From Brevundimonas sp. (GTDB taxonomy: Bacteria > Pseudomonadota > Alphaproteobacteria > Caulobacterales > Caulobacteraceae), in assembly GCF_030656255.1 (NCBI RefSeq), contig NZ_JAUSOE010000104.1, positions 1-64,000 on the forward strand: a stretch of 64,000 nt of DNA, in the 5' to 3' direction. The notes below the pieces were generated by a model that saw nothing but the letters and a program-made list of their open reading frames with translations, made no database searches and was not told where the DNA came from. A program made the translations under genes and the position numbers. Position 1 is the stretch's first letter, and every line of letters starts with the position of its first letter. Positions 40,043 through 49,828 of this stretch are shown piece by piece.

Positions 40043-40604
40043 ACAGATTGAAGCGAAGGCGGTGCTGCGGCCCGTGACCCAGAGCTTGAGCCTGGCCCTG
40101 ACCCTGGATCGGATCGGTTCGCCGCTGGGCCAGGTGCTGGTCGTCACCGACGCCGAGGGGGCGGTGCGGGCGCTGGATTTCCACGACTATGAGGACCGGA
40201 TGCGGCGCCTGCTGCGTCGCCATTACGGCCCGGTCGCCCTGACGGAAGGACGGGCGCCTGAGCCGGTGCGGGCGGCGGTCGCGGCCTATTTCGACGGCGA
40301 TCTGGCGGCGTTCGACGCGGTGGTGGTGAAGACCGGCGGGACCGTGTTTCAGCAGGCGGTGTGGGCGGCGTTACGGGCCATTCCCGCCGGCGAAACACGC
40401 AGCTATGGCCAGCTGGCCGCCGCCGTCGGATCGCCCAGGGCGGTGCGGGCGGTGGGGCTGGCCAACGGCTCCAATCCGGTCGGGGTGATCGTGCCTTGTC
40501 ACCGGGTGATCGGGGCGAACGGAACCCTGACAGGCTATGCGGGCGGGCTGGAGCGCAAACGCTGGCTGCTGGCGCACGAGGGCGCCGGCGGGCGACTGAT
40601 CTAG
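40035..40604 (+). CDS. ogt: methylated-DNA--[protein]-cysteine S-methyltransferase
   Basis: FQQAVWAALRAIPAGETRSYGQLAAAVGSPRAVRAVGLANGSNPVGVIVPCHRVIG (PCHR active site); overlaps the Ada-like gene by 8 bp. Confidence 0.94.
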   Translation: MSEQIEAKAVLRPVTQSLSLALTLDRIGSPLGQVLVVTDAEGAVRALDFHDYEDRMRRLLRRHYGPVALTEGRAPEPVRAAVAAYFDGDLAAFDAVVVKTGGTVFQQAVWAALRAIPAGETRSYGQLAAAVGSPRAVRAVGLANGSNPVGVIVPCHRVIGANGTLTGYAGGLERKRWLLAHEGAGGRLI

Positions 40605-41311
40605 CGCCGGGTGAACCGTTCGGGCGGCAGGGCGGCGGGGGTGAACCGGGCCTGGCGGACGGCGCCGTTGAAATAGTTCAGCCGGTTGATGCGACAGCCG
40701 ACAGAGGCGCGGCCGGGGCCTTGCGCCGTGAAGGCCAGGGGCGCCTCGCCCTGAAGCACGCCGTCGACATAGGACCGGTACAGCCGCCCGTCGAAGGTCT
40801 GGGCCACATGGAACCACTGGCCGCAGGGATGGAGGCGTTCGGGGAAGATCAGGGTGTGGTTATAGCCGGGGCCGCGCGTGAAGGCGTCCAGGTACCAGCG
40901 GTCCTGAACCACGCGGATCTCGAACAGGAACCGGGTCTGGGACGGCGGCTGGCCGGGTGGAGCCTCTTCGGCCAGATGGAGCCAGCGTTGTTCAAAGGCG
41001 CCGCCGTCGGGCCGGAACAGAGCCTCGAAGGTGAAGGTCTCGGCGCCCGCCAGAGGGTGCTGGTCTATGAACAAGGCGTCGTCCACCCCGTCGAACCGCA
41101 CGGCCCGTCCATAGGGGCTGTCGATCAGGACCGGAGCGCCCTCGACCTTGGTCGCGACGCCGCCGATGTCGGTCAGCCGGTCGAAGGTCCAGACGGCCTG
41201 GGGCGGCGTCTGATGCAGCGTCGGGGCCGGCAGGGCGGCGCAACCCGGCAGACTTAGGCCGACCGCGCCCGTCAGGAGGCTTCGACGGTCAAGGCGGGCA
41301 GGCGGGATCAT
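40601..41311 (-). CDS. LamG/concanavalin-A-like domain lipoprotein or Tat-exported protein
   Basis: DRRSLLTGAVGLSLPGCAAL (twin-Arg-like/lipobox) then VRFDGVDDALFIDQHPLAGAETFTFEALFRPDGG and QTFDGRLYRSYVDGVLQGEA LamG motifs. Confidence 0.75.
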   Translation of the reverse strand: MIPPARLDRRSLLTGAVGLSLPGCAALPAPTLHQTPPQAVWTFDRLTDIGGVATKVEGAPVLIDSPYGRAVRFDGVDDALFIDQHPLAGAETFTFEALFRPDGGAFEQRWLHLAEEAPPGQPPSQTRFLFEIRVVQDRWYLDAFTRGPGYNHTLIFPERLHPCGQWFHVAQTFDGRLYRSYVDGVLQGEAPLAFTAQGPGRASVGCRINRLNYFNGAVRQARFTPAALPPERFTRR

Positions 41312-41419
41312 GCAGAGGCTCGCATCGGCTGGCCCGCGACACCAGGTCATCGCAATGGATAGGCAACGGCCTGGCTCCGGGATCGTTACCCTAGACCATA
41401 GACCGAAAGAGTATCGACG

Positions 41420-41818
41420 ATGAAACTATCCAATGGCGCGCTGGTGGCGGTGGTCGACGGCGAAAAGCTGGTCCTGTTCAAGAACACGAACGCCCAGGAA
41501 ATCCGGCTGTCGCCGCTGGAGATTCCGGCGATGGAGGATCGGGTGTCCGGCTCGTCCGGCCGTCGCTCCAGCGAGGCCAACCCCGATAACGACACCCAGG
41601 CCGAAGACGGTTTCGCCATGGGCGTGGCCGAGGTTCTGAACAAATGGTCGGTCACCAACAAGATCGATGAACTGCTGGTGATTGCGGCGCCCAAGACCCT
41701 GGGTGAGCTGCGCAAACACTGGCACAAGGACCTGGAGTCCAAGCTGGCCGGCGAAATCGCCAAGGATTTGACGGGACACAGCACCGATCAGATCGCAGCT
41801 GCGATCGAAAAAGCCTGA
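41420..41818 (+). CDS. host attachment family protein (baeRF-like)
   Basis: NGALVAVVDGEKLVLFKNTNAQE...VITNKIDELLVIAAPKTLGELRKHWHKDLESKLAGEIAKDLTGHS-type sequence. Confidence 0.85.
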   Translation: MKLSNGALVAVVDGEKLVLFKNTNAQEIRLSPLEIPAMEDRVSGSSGRRSSEANPDNDTQAEDGFAMGVAEVLNKWSVTNKIDELLVIAAPKTLGELRKHWHKDLESKLAGEIAKDLTGHSTDQIAAAIEKA

Positions 41819-41837
41819 ATTAAATCAGGTTGATTTG

Positions 41838-41868
41838 AGGGCGGCGGCTGGAAACGGTCGCCGCCCTT
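41838..41868. terminator. hairpin between convergent host-attachment gene and ilvA
   Basis: AGGGCGGCG...CGCCGCCCT. Confidence 0.6.
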
Positions 41869-41875
41869 GGCGTGT

Positions 41876-43390
41876 CTAGACGCCGTCCAGGAACAGGCGG
41901 CAGGCGGGGTTGGCGGTTTCGTCGACGTAGGGGTAGCCGAGGTCGGCGAGGGCGGCGGACAGCTGGGCCTGTTCTTCGGGGGGGACGCTGACGCCGGCCA
42001 GCACCCGGCCGACGTCGTCGCCGTGGTTGCGGTAGTGGAACAGGGTCAGGGCCCAGGCTGGCTGGAGGCTGTTCAGGAAGCGCAGGAAGGCGCCCGGCCG
42101 TTCGGGGAACTGGAAGCGCAGGATCCGTTCGTGGGGCAGGCCGACGGTGCGGCCGCCGACCATGTAGCGGACGTGCAGCTTGGCGGTCTCGTTGTCGCTC
42201 ATGTCCTCGACGGCGTAGCCGTTGGAACGCAGGGTCGCGATCAGGTCGTCGCGCTCGTGCGGGCCGTTGCGCAAGGCGACGCCGACGAAGATCTGGGCCT
42301 CGCCGTCGCCGGACCAGCGGTAGTTGAACTCGGTCACCGAACGACCGTCGAGGCTGTCCAGGAAGCGGCGGTAGTCGTCGCGGTCGTCCTTCATGGCTAC
42401 GGCCAGCAGGGCCTCGGCGCCCTCGCCGATCTCGGCCCGTTCGGCGACATGGCGCAGCCGGTCGAAGTTGAGATTGGCGCCCGAGTTGACGGCGATCAGC
42501 GTTCCCGCGCCGGGATGGGCGGCGGCCCAGGCCTTGAGGCCCGCCAGGGCGACGGCGCCCGAGGGTTCGGCGATGGCGCGGCTGTCGTCGAAGATGTCCT
42601 TGATGGCGGCACAGATGGCGTCGGTGTCCACCAGGACGATTTCGTCCAGCAGGTCCTTGCACAGGCGGAAGGTGTGATCCCCGGCGCGGCGCACGGCCAC
42701 GCCGTCGGCGAACAGGCCGACTTCGTTCAAGGTCACGACTTCGCCGGCGTCGATGGCGGCCTTCATGGTGGGGGCGTCGACCGGCTCGACGCCGATGACG
42801 CGGGTCTCGGGGCGCAGGAATTTGAGGATGGCCGCCATGCCGGCGGCCAGGCCGCCGCCGCCGATGGGCACGAAGACGGCCTCGATCGGGTCGGCGTGCT
42901 GGCGGGCGATCTCAAGCCCCACCGTGCCCTGACCGGCGATCACGTCGGGATCGTCGAAGGGGTGGATGAAAGCCGCGCCGGTCTGGCTCTCCAGATGGCG
43001 GGCGTGGGCGTAGGCCTCGTCGAAACTGTCGCCGTGCAGGACCACCTCGCCGCCCAGGGCGCGGACGGCCGCAACCTTGATTGCGGGGGTGGTGGTGGGC
43101 ATGACGATGACGGCGGGGATGTTGCGGCGGGCAGCGGCCAGGGCCACGCCCTGGGCGTGATTGCCGGCCGAGGCGCAGATCACGCCCTTTGACAGTTCGG
43201 CCTGCGACAGGCCGGCGATCTTGTTGTAGGCGCCGCGGATCTTGAACGAGAAGACGGGCTGCAGGTCCTCGCGCTTCAGCAGCACGGGCCGCGCGAGCCG
43301 CGCCGACAGGCGACGCAGCGGATCGAGGGGCGTTTCCTCGGCCACGTCATAGACGCGGGCGGTGAGGATGCGGCGGATGGTGTCTTGCAT
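41876..43390 (-). CDS. ilvA: threonine ammonia-lyase, biosynthetic
   Basis: KREDLQPVFSFKIRGAYNKIAGL (PLP Lys), SAGNHAQGVALAA, two C-terminal ACT-like domains. Start taken as MQDTIRRIL. Confidence 0.95.
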   Translation of the reverse strand: MQDTIRRILTARVYDVAEETPLDPLRRLSARLARPVLLKREDLQPVFSFKIRGAYNKIAGLSQAELSKGVICASAGNHAQGVALAAARRNIPAVIVMPTTTPAIKVAAVRALGGEVVLHGDSFDEAYAHARHLESQTGAAFIHPFDDPDVIAGQGTVGLEIARQHADPIEAVFVPIGGGGLAAGMAAILKFLRPETRVIGVEPVDAPTMKAAIDAGEVVTLNEVGLFADGVAVRRAGDHTFRLCKDLLDEIVLVDTDAICAAIKDIFDDSRAIAEPSGAVALAGLKAWAAAHPGAGTLIAVNSGANLNFDRLRHVAERAEIGEGAEALLAVAMKDDRDDYRRFLDSLDGRSVTEFNYRWSGDGEAQIFVGVALRNGPHERDDLIATLRSNGYAVEDMSDNETAKLHVRYMVGGRTVGLPHERILRFQFPERPGAFLRFLNSLQPAWALTLFHYRNHGDDVGRVLAGVSVPPEEQAQLSAALADLGYPYVDETANPACRLFLDGV

Positions 43391-43559
43391 CAAAATGTCG
43401 GGCGAAGCGGGGGTGAGGAAATGAAGTCGCCGTCCGTCTAAGCGATATTGCCCCGTTTGTGAAAGGTTCGTGCGTTGATGGCGGCGAACTCTCCCATGCG
43501 TGAGAGGGGCGCAATGGATTTCTCTTGCGCGCGGCCCCCATCGGCCTACATTGGATTTG

Positions 43560-43582
43560 CTTATGCTAACTTTGAGCATAAG
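43560..43582. promoter_or_regulatory. operator-like palindrome in the nadA leader
   Basis: CTTATGCT-AACTTTG-AGCATAAG, perfect 8-bp arms, 17 bp before nadA ATG. Confidence 0.75.
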
Positions 43583-43599
43583 GGTCTAGGGAGACGGTC

Positions 43600-44691
43600 A
43601 TGGCGGAGGGTTCGACCCTTGGGGCCTTTGGTCTGACGAAGGAACTGGAGCGGGAGACCGCCGGGGTGTGGGCGAAGGTCAAGGACCACGTCACGCCGCT
43701 GGAGTGGCCCGAACAGGCGCGGTTGATCAGCGAGATCAACCGGCTGAAGCGCGAGCGCGACGCCGTGATCCTGGCCCATAACTATATGACGCCCGAGATC
43801 TTCCACGGGGTCGGCGACTATGTCGGCGACAGCCTGGGCCTGGCCAAGGAGGCCGCGCGGTCGGATGCGAAGGTGATCGTCCAGGCCGGCGTGCACTTCA
43901 TGGCCGAGACCTCGAAGATCCTGAGCCCGGAAAAGACCGTGCTGATCCCCGATCTGCGGGCGGGATGTTCGCTGGCCTCGTCCATCACCGGGGCGGACGT
44001 GCGGCTGATCAAGCAGCGCTATCCGGGCCTGCCGGTCGTGACCTATGTGAACACCACGGCCGATGTGAAGGCCGAGACCGACATCTGCTGCACCAGCGCC
44101 AACGCCGTCCAGGTGGTCGAATGGGCGGCCAAGGAATGGGGCGTGGATCGGGTCATCCTGATCCCCGACGAATATCTGGCGCGCAATGTCGCGGCCCAGA
44201 CGACAGTCGGGATCATCGCCTGGAAGGGCCGCTGCGAGGTCCACGAGCGGTTCACGGTGGACGACATCGCCGAGATGCGGGCCGCCTATCCGGGCGCGGA
44301 AATTCTGGCCCACCCCGAATGCCCTGAAGACGTGCTGGCGGCGGCGGACTTCGCCGGTTCGACGGCGGCCATGACCGACTACGTCGAGGCGCGTCGGCCC
44401 AAACAGGTGGTGATGATCACCGAATGTTCGATGGCCGCGAATGTGGCCGGGGACGTGCCGGGCGTGCAGTTCATCGGCCCGTGCAACCTGTGCCCGCACA
44501 TGAAGCGGATCACGCTGCAGAACATCCACGACTGCCTGCTGCACATGCAGTTCGAGGTGACGGTTCCGGCCGACATGATCGAACGCGGACGCCTTGCCGT
44601 GCAGCGGATGATCGACCTGCCGCCGCCGGCGGTCCCGGCCCGCTATGACCTGGTCAAGGCGCGCCATCACGTCGATGTGGAGCTGATCTGA
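43600..44691 (+). CDS. nadA: quinolinate synthase A
   Basis: VILAHNYMTPEIFHGVGDYVGDSLGLAKEAA, DLRAGCSLASSI, CNLCPHMKRITLQNI. Confidence 0.97.
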   Translation: MAEGSTLGAFGLTKELERETAGVWAKVKDHVTPLEWPEQARLISEINRLKRERDAVILAHNYMTPEIFHGVGDYVGDSLGLAKEAARSDAKVIVQAGVHFMAETSKILSPEKTVLIPDLRAGCSLASSITGADVRLIKQRYPGLPVVTYVNTTADVKAETDICCTSANAVQVVEWAAKEWGVDRVILIPDEYLARNVAAQTTVGIIAWKGRCEVHERFTVDDIAEMRAAYPGAEILAHPECPEDVLAAADFAGSTAAMTDYVEARRPKQVVMITECSMAANVAGDVPGVQFIGPCNLCPHMKRITLQNIHDCLLHMQFEVTVPADMIERGRLAVQRMIDLPPPAVPARYDLVKARHHVDVELI

Positions 44692-44749
44692 GCGTGACGC
44701 GGCGATCGGTCTCGTGGTCGGGACCGGTTGCTGCGCCCATCTGGACGCC

Positions 44750-45607
44750 ATGAGCAATATCGACACCCCGAACCGCACGCCCGATCGCATCCCCGGCCCT
44801 TGGGATCCCAAGCCCGAGGACCCGGCCGTGCGCGCCGCCCCCGCAGCCCCGGCCGAGATTCCGGTCGAGAAGGATCAGAGCCTGATCTGGGCCCTGCTGT
44901 CGACGGCCCTGATGGGCGGCTTCCTGTGGTGGATCACCGGTAGCGCCATCGTGGCCGGCGCAGTGCTGATCGGTCTGTTCGTCCATGAGGCGGGGCACGC
45001 CCTGGCGATGAACAGGATGGGGATGGGGCCGGCGCGGATTTATATCATTCCCTTCCTGGGCGGGCTGGCCAAGGCGCGACGGGAGCCGAAGAGCGAATGG
45101 GACGGGGTTCTGGTGTCCCTGGCCGGGCCGGCCTTCGGCCTGTTGGCCATGATCCCGTTTGTCGGGGTGTGGCTGGCCACAGGGCAGGGGGAGTGGCTGA
45201 TGGGCGCCTTCTTCATCGCCATGCTGAACCTGGTGAACCTGGTCCCCGCGCCGCCGCTGGACGGGTCCAGGGCCTTGGGACCGGTGCTGACGCGGGTGCA
45301 TCCGCGGCTGGAGCAGATCGTGCTGCTGGTCATCGGCGTGGCCGTGGTCTGGTGGGGACTGTCCACCGGGCGGTTCATCCTGGCCGCCTTCCTGGCCCTG
45401 TCGGTCTTCGCCCATCTGAAGCGCGGCGTCTGGCGCGCGGCCTGGGGCACGCTGAGCTGGCCCGAGGCGGGCAAGAGCCTGGCCCTCTACCTTCTGACCC
45501 TGGTCGTGTGCGCGGCGGCGGCCCTGGGCGCCCTGTTGCCCATGGTCGGGGGCGATCCGGCCGGGGCGGTGAGCCTGGGCCTGAACTATCTGGGAGTCGG
45601 GCGATGA
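44750..45607 (+). CDS. site-2-protease-like M50 metallopeptidase
   Basis: LFVHEAGHALAMNRMGM (HExxH) and LNLVNLVPAPPLDGSRAL (M50 DG motif), multiple TMs. Confidence 0.9.
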   Translation: MSNIDTPNRTPDRIPGPWDPKPEDPAVRAAPAAPAEIPVEKDQSLIWALLSTALMGGFLWWITGSAIVAGAVLIGLFVHEAGHALAMNRMGMGPARIYIIPFLGGLAKARREPKSEWDGVLVSLAGPAFGLLAMIPFVGVWLATGQGEWLMGAFFIAMLNLVNLVPAPPLDGSRALGPVLTRVHPRLEQIVLLVIGVAVVWWGLSTGRFILAAFLALSVFAHLKRGVWRAAWGTLSWPEAGKSLALYLLTLVVCAAAALGALLPMVGGDPAGAVSLGLNYLGVGR

Positions 45608-47136
45608 ACCGAACGCGACATGACGGGCCCTTGATCGTCGGCGCTGGTCTGGCGGGCCTGTCGGCCGCGCTGGAGGCGGCGCGGGCGGGGGCTGAGGTTC
45701 TGGTGCTGACGCCGGAGCCTTTGCTGAACGCCTGTTCGTCCGCCTGGGCTCAGGGCGGGATGGCGGCCGCGCTGACGGCTGTGGATTCGCCGGAGCTGCA
45801 CGCGAAGGACACCGAGGCGGCGGGCGCGGGCCTGGTCGAGCCCACGGCGACGCGGGCCTTGACCGAGGCGGGGCGCGAGACGGTGGAATGGCTGGCGGCC
45901 CTGGGCGCGCCGTTCGACCGGGATGCGGACGGCGGCTTCGTGGTCAGTCTGGAGGCCGCCCATTCGGTGGCGCGCGTGGCGCGGGTCGGCGGCGACGGGG
46001 CCGGACGGGCCATCCTGTCGGCCGTGGTAGCGGCCGTGCGGGCCGAGAAGCGGATCACGGTCTGGGAAGACGCGCGGCTGAAAGCGCTTGTTCAGGACGC
46101 CGACGGCCGGGTGGTCGGGGCGGTGGCGGCGCGCGGGCCGGGCGGGCGTCTGGTCGAGATCACGGCGACGGCGGTGGTGTTGGCCACCGGCGGGGCGGGC
46201 GGTCTGTTTGCGGCCACCACGACGCCGGCGGCGCTGAAGGGCGAAGGCCTGGCGCTGGCGGCCCGGGCGGGGGCGGAAATTCTGGATCCCGAGTTCGTGC
46301 AGTTTCACCCCACCGCCATCGACGTGGGTCTGGATCCTGCGCCGCTGGCGACCGAAGCTTTGCGGGGCGAGGGGGCGCGTCTGATCGACGGCGAGGGCCG
46401 GTTCCTGCTGGGCGAGGCGCCCGATGCGGACCTGAAGGCGCGCGACGTGGTGGCGCGGGCGGTCCATGCGGCGCGGATGGAGGGACGGGGCGCCTATCTG
46501 GATGCACGCGCGGCCATCGGCGAGGCCTTCCCGCACGAGTTTCCAGCCGTCTTCGCCGCCTGTATGCGCAGCGGCCTGGACCCGCGCATCAGTCCGATTC
46601 CGGTGATGGCGGCCTGTCATTATCATATGGGCGGGATCGCCGCCGACGCCGACGGGCGCACCACGGTGGCGGGCCTGTATGCGGTCGGCGAGTGTGCGGC
46701 CGCCGGGGTGCATGGGGCGAACCGGCTGGCGTCCAACTCCCTGCTTGAGGCGGCGACCTTCGGGCGGCGTGCGGGACAGGCGGCGGCGCTGGAGACCGGC
46801 GGCGGACGGCCATTACCGGTCGAGATTACGCCGGACCTGCCCGAGGCGGTCCTGGCCGAGCTGAGAACCGCGATGACGGCCCATGCGGGGGTGGTGCGGG
46901 ATGAGGCGGGCCTGTCGGGCCTGATCGCCCTTATCGACCGGCAGGAGACCCAGCATGGCCCGGCGGCGGCGCTGGAGGCGGCGCGTCTGGTCGTGCAGGC
47001 GGCGCTGGATCGGCGTGAGAGCCGGGGCGGCCATTATCGCTCGGATTATCCGCAGACGGCGGCCGTGGCGGACCATACGCGGGTGCGGAATGTGCGCTCT
47101 GCGATGCGTCCGGCCGTGCTGGAGCCCGCCGCATGA
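45604..47136 (+). CDS. nadB: L-aspartate oxidase
   Basis: PLIVGAGLAGLSAALEAARAGAEVLVLTPEPLLNACSSAWAQGGMAAAL, HYHMGGIAADADGRTTVAGLYAVGECAAAGVHGANRLASNSLLEA. Start at ATG 45604, not the 45097 ORF start. Confidence 0.96.
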   Translation: MNRTRHDGPLIVGAGLAGLSAALEAARAGAEVLVLTPEPLLNACSSAWAQGGMAAALTAVDSPELHAKDTEAAGAGLVEPTATRALTEAGRETVEWLAALGAPFDRDADGGFVVSLEAAHSVARVARVGGDGAGRAILSAVVAAVRAEKRITVWEDARLKALVQDADGRVVGAVAARGPGGRLVEITATAVVLATGGAGGLFAATTTPAALKGEGLALAARAGAEILDPEFVQFHPTAIDVGLDPAPLATEALRGEGARLIDGEGRFLLGEAPDADLKARDVVARAVHAARMEGRGAYLDARAAIGEAFPHEFPAVFAACMRSGLDPRISPIPVMAACHYHMGGIAADADGRTTVAGLYAVGECAAAGVHGANRLASNSLLEAATFGRRAGQAAALETGGGRPLPVEITPDLPEAVLAELRTAMTAHAGVVRDEAGLSGLIALIDRQETQHGPAAALEAARLVVQAALDRRESRGGHYRSDYPQTAAVADHTRVRNVRSAMRPAVLEPAA

Positions 47137-47993
47137 GCCGGTCCTTGCCGGATGTTCTGATCGAGCCGGTGGTGCGGATGGCCCTGGCCGAGGATCTGGG
47201 CCGGGCGGGCGATGTGACGGCCATGGCCTGTATTCCCGCAGACGCCCGGATGAAGGCGGGTTTTGTGGCGCGCAAGCCCGGCGTGTTGGCGGGGATCGAC
47301 TGCGTGCGGTTGGCGGTGCTGGCCATGGACCCGAAGGCTTCGGTCGATCGGCGGCTCAAGGACGGCGCGGCCTTCGAGGCCGGGGCGGTGCTGGCGGTGG
47401 TCGAGGCCGAGGCGCGGGCGTTTCTGTCGGCCGAGCGGACGGCGCTGAACCTGGTCGGGCGCCTGTCGGGCGTGGCGACCCTGACGCGGGCCTATGTTCA
47501 GGCGGTGGACGGGACCAAGGCGCGGATCGCGGATACGCGCAAGACCACGCCGGGCCTGCGGGCGCTGGAGAAACATGCGGTGGCGTGCGGCGGGGGGATG
47601 AACCATCGCTTCGGCCTGGATGACGCCATCCTGATCAAGGACAACCATGTGGCCGTGTGCGGCGGGGTGGCCGAGGCCGTGCGGCGGGCGCGGGCCTTTG
47701 CGCCCCATCTGATGAAGGTCGAGGTCGAGGTGGATGGGCTGGATCAGCTGGAGATCGTGCTGGACCTGATCGCCGAGGGCGCTGCGCCGGACGTGGTCAT
47801 GCTGGACAACTTCGGCCTGGACGACCTGAGGACCGCCGTGGAGCGGGTCGCGGGGCGGCTGATGCTGGAAGCCTCGGGCGGGGTCGATCTGACGACCGTG
47901 CGCGCCATCGCCGAGACCGGGGTGGACGTGATCTCGGTCGGCGCCCTGACCCATTCCGCGCCGGTGCTGGACATCGGCCTGGACGCGCTGTGA
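47133..47993 (+). CDS. nadC: nicotinate-nucleotide pyrophosphorylase (carboxylating)
   Basis: [60 protein letters not shown]. Confidence 0.97.
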   Translation: MSRSLPDVLIEPVVRMALAEDLGRAGDVTAMACIPADARMKAGFVARKPGVLAGIDCVRLAVLAMDPKASVDRRLKDGAAFEAGAVLAVVEAEARAFLSAERTALNLVGRLSGVATLTRAYVQAVDGTKARIADTRKTTPGLRALEKHAVACGGGMNHRFGLDDAILIKDNHVAVCGGVAEAVRRARAFAPHLMKVEVEVDGLDQLEIVLDLIAEGAAPDVVMLDNFGLDDLRTAVERVAGRLMLEASGGVDLTTVRAIAETGVDVISVGALTHSAPVLDIGLDAL

Positions 47994-48003
47994 GGACGTA
48001 GCG

Positions 48004-48031
48004 CGGGAGCGGCTTCGAAAAGACGCTCCCG
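48004..48031. terminator. hairpin after nadC
   Basis: CGGGAGCG...CGCTCCCG between convergent genes. Confidence 0.55.
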
Positions 48032-48038
48032 GCTGCGA

Positions 48039-49304
48039 TCAGACCGGGTTTGAAACGTCCGTGGCCTCGACCTTGGCGGACGTGGACACGGGCCGAGCCG
48101 TGCGGGCGGCGGTCTGGTTGGCCGGCTGCGACGCGGGCTGGGCGCGCGGCGCGGTCGTTTCGGCTTGAGGCGTCGTCTGCGGGCGCGGCTGGGGCGCCGG
48201 GGCGGTCGGTTCCGGAGCGGTCAGGCCTTCCTGGGCCAGGACCAGGGAATAGGCGACGGCCTGGCCGGCCTGGCGGGCGGCCTCGACCGGATCGAGCCCG
48301 GCCTGGATCAGGCGGGGCTGGTCGCCCGAGGTGGAAGGACGCGCGGCGTAGGTGAAGGCCCCGCTGGAGCCCGACCGACCGCCGAAGCGATAGAAGAGGT
48401 GGCTGCCGACCTGGTTCACCCGGATCAGCGAGTTGCGCCACACGGGCGAGACGCCGGTGGTGTGGAAATGGGTGGCGTTGCCGACGGCCGAATAGACCGA
48501 GCCCGACAGGGCGCCCGAGGCGATGCTCTTGGCGCGGTTCCAGGCCGCCGAGTTCACCCGACCGCGCATCGCGCCGTTGCAGGTGAACGAGAACTGGCAG
48601 CCGGTACGGCGCGCGGCGCCCTGATAGACGACGCCGCAGATGGTCTTGGGGAAGGCGGGGTGGCGGACGCGGTTCAGGACCACCTGGGCCACGGCCTGCA
48701 TGCCGTCGCGGCCTTCGCCGCGGGCTTCATAATAGACGACCTGGGTCAGGCAATCGAGATCGCGGCTGGCGTCCAGGGCGTTGGCCATGCGGAAAGGCTT
48801 GGCGCCGACCGGCGTGGTCAGATTGGCGCGACGCAGGTTCGGGTCGCGGTTGTCGTTCAACTGGTCGAGGCGGGCGGCCAGGAGTTCCGCCTGGCGGTCG
48901 CGCTGGGCGGAGCCTGCGCTGGTGTAGGGATCGTGTCGACGTGCGATCGAGAGCGCGCTGGCGTCCAGGCCCCCGGCGGCGGCCGAGAGGGCTTCTTCGG
49001 TGAAGCCGGCGGCGGTGGCGCCCTGAATCCGTTCGGCCTGGGCGCGCAGCGTATTCGCCTGCGCCAGGGTTCCGCCCAGATAGGCGCCGCCGATCGCCAG
49101 TCCCACCAGACCGCCAAAGGCCGCTGCAGCCGTCATGGGCTTGATCTTCGCCACACGATCGGCGCGCGACGCGGCGCGCGTCTGAGAGGAATGCGACAAC
49201 GAGTTAGTCCTGTTCAGCAGGGCGAGAAATGCTGCCCCCGGGTAGTCTCGCCTGCTGGGCGACTCTGACGGTCGCGTTCCAACTGCGTTCAACGCTCGGC
49301 TCAC
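48039..49304 (-). CDS. cell wall hydrolase, SleB/Hydrolase_2 family (copy 1)
   Basis: LDCLTQVVYYEARGEGRDGMQAVAQVVLNRVRHPAFPKTICGVVYQGAARRTGCQFSFTCNG. Confidence 0.9.
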   Translation of the reverse strand: MSRALNAVGTRPSESPSRRDYPGAAFLALLNRTNSLSHSSQTRAASRADRVAKIKPMTAAAAFGGLVGLAIGGAYLGGTLAQANTLRAQAERIQGATAAGFTEEALSAAAGGLDASALSIARRHDPYTSAGSAQRDRQAELLAARLDQLNDNRDPNLRRANLTTPVGAKPFRMANALDASRDLDCLTQVVYYEARGEGRDGMQAVAQVVLNRVRHPAFPKTICGVVYQGAARRTGCQFSFTCNGAMRGRVNSAAWNRAKSIASGALSGSVYSAVGNATHFHTTGVSPVWRNSLIRVNQVGSHLFYRFGGRSGSSGAFTYAARPSTSGDQPRLIQAGLDPVEAARQAGQAVAYSLVLAQEGLTAPEPTAPAPQPRPQTTPQAETTAPRAQPASQPANQTAARTARPVSTSAKVEATDVSNPV

Positions 49305-49642
49305 TGTGCCCGACGTCGAGGACGGGCCTATATAGCGAAGTTTGTGACCTGAATGTGGCTGATTCGCAAGCCTGCGGTTAAGGCGTCGAAACGATTAGGT
49401 ATTTTCACTGTATCACACAGAGGGAATGACAATCCGGGCTGGAATGTGACAGTCATGATATCGAATACTGTATTGCATTGCAGTAGGTCTTCGTTCGCAA
49501 ATGTGACAGTCGGCGATGTCAGCTAAAACGCCTGTGGGGTTCTGTTCATTTTACGATCAGGGATCGTATTCGCGACTTGGTTCTGGTTCGGGAACCTGTG
49601 CGTTGCGGTCGCGTTGAAGCGTCACCTTTGGAGAGAAGCCTC

Positions 49643-49828
49643 ATGTCGAAACCCCTAGTGATGGCGGCCGTCGCCGCCGCAACCCTGGCCCTGGCCGCCT
49701 GCGGAACCACGATCGAACAGAAGGCGGCGAGCGGCGCAGTGGCCGGCGCCGTCGTCGGCGGACCGGTCGGCGCGGCTGTCGGCGGGGCCGCCGGAGCGGC
49801 CGTCGGTCAGGCCCAGAAACCGAACTAG
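49643..49828 (+). CDS. small glycine-zipper lipoprotein
   Basis: MSKPLVMAAVAAATLALAACGTTIEQKAASGAVAGAVVGGPVGAAVGGAAGAAVGQAQKPN; lipobox LAAC. Confidence 0.8.
   Translation: MSKPLVMAAVAAATLALAACGTTIEQKAASGAVAGAVVGGPVGAAVGGAAGAAVGQAQKPN

Noticed and set aside
45097-45603. 169-residue N-terminal extension of the nadB ORF
   Set aside because: Overlaps the M50 protease in another frame and is Arg/Gly/Ala-rich; nadB starts at ATG 45604 with the conserved GAGLAGLSAAL motif.
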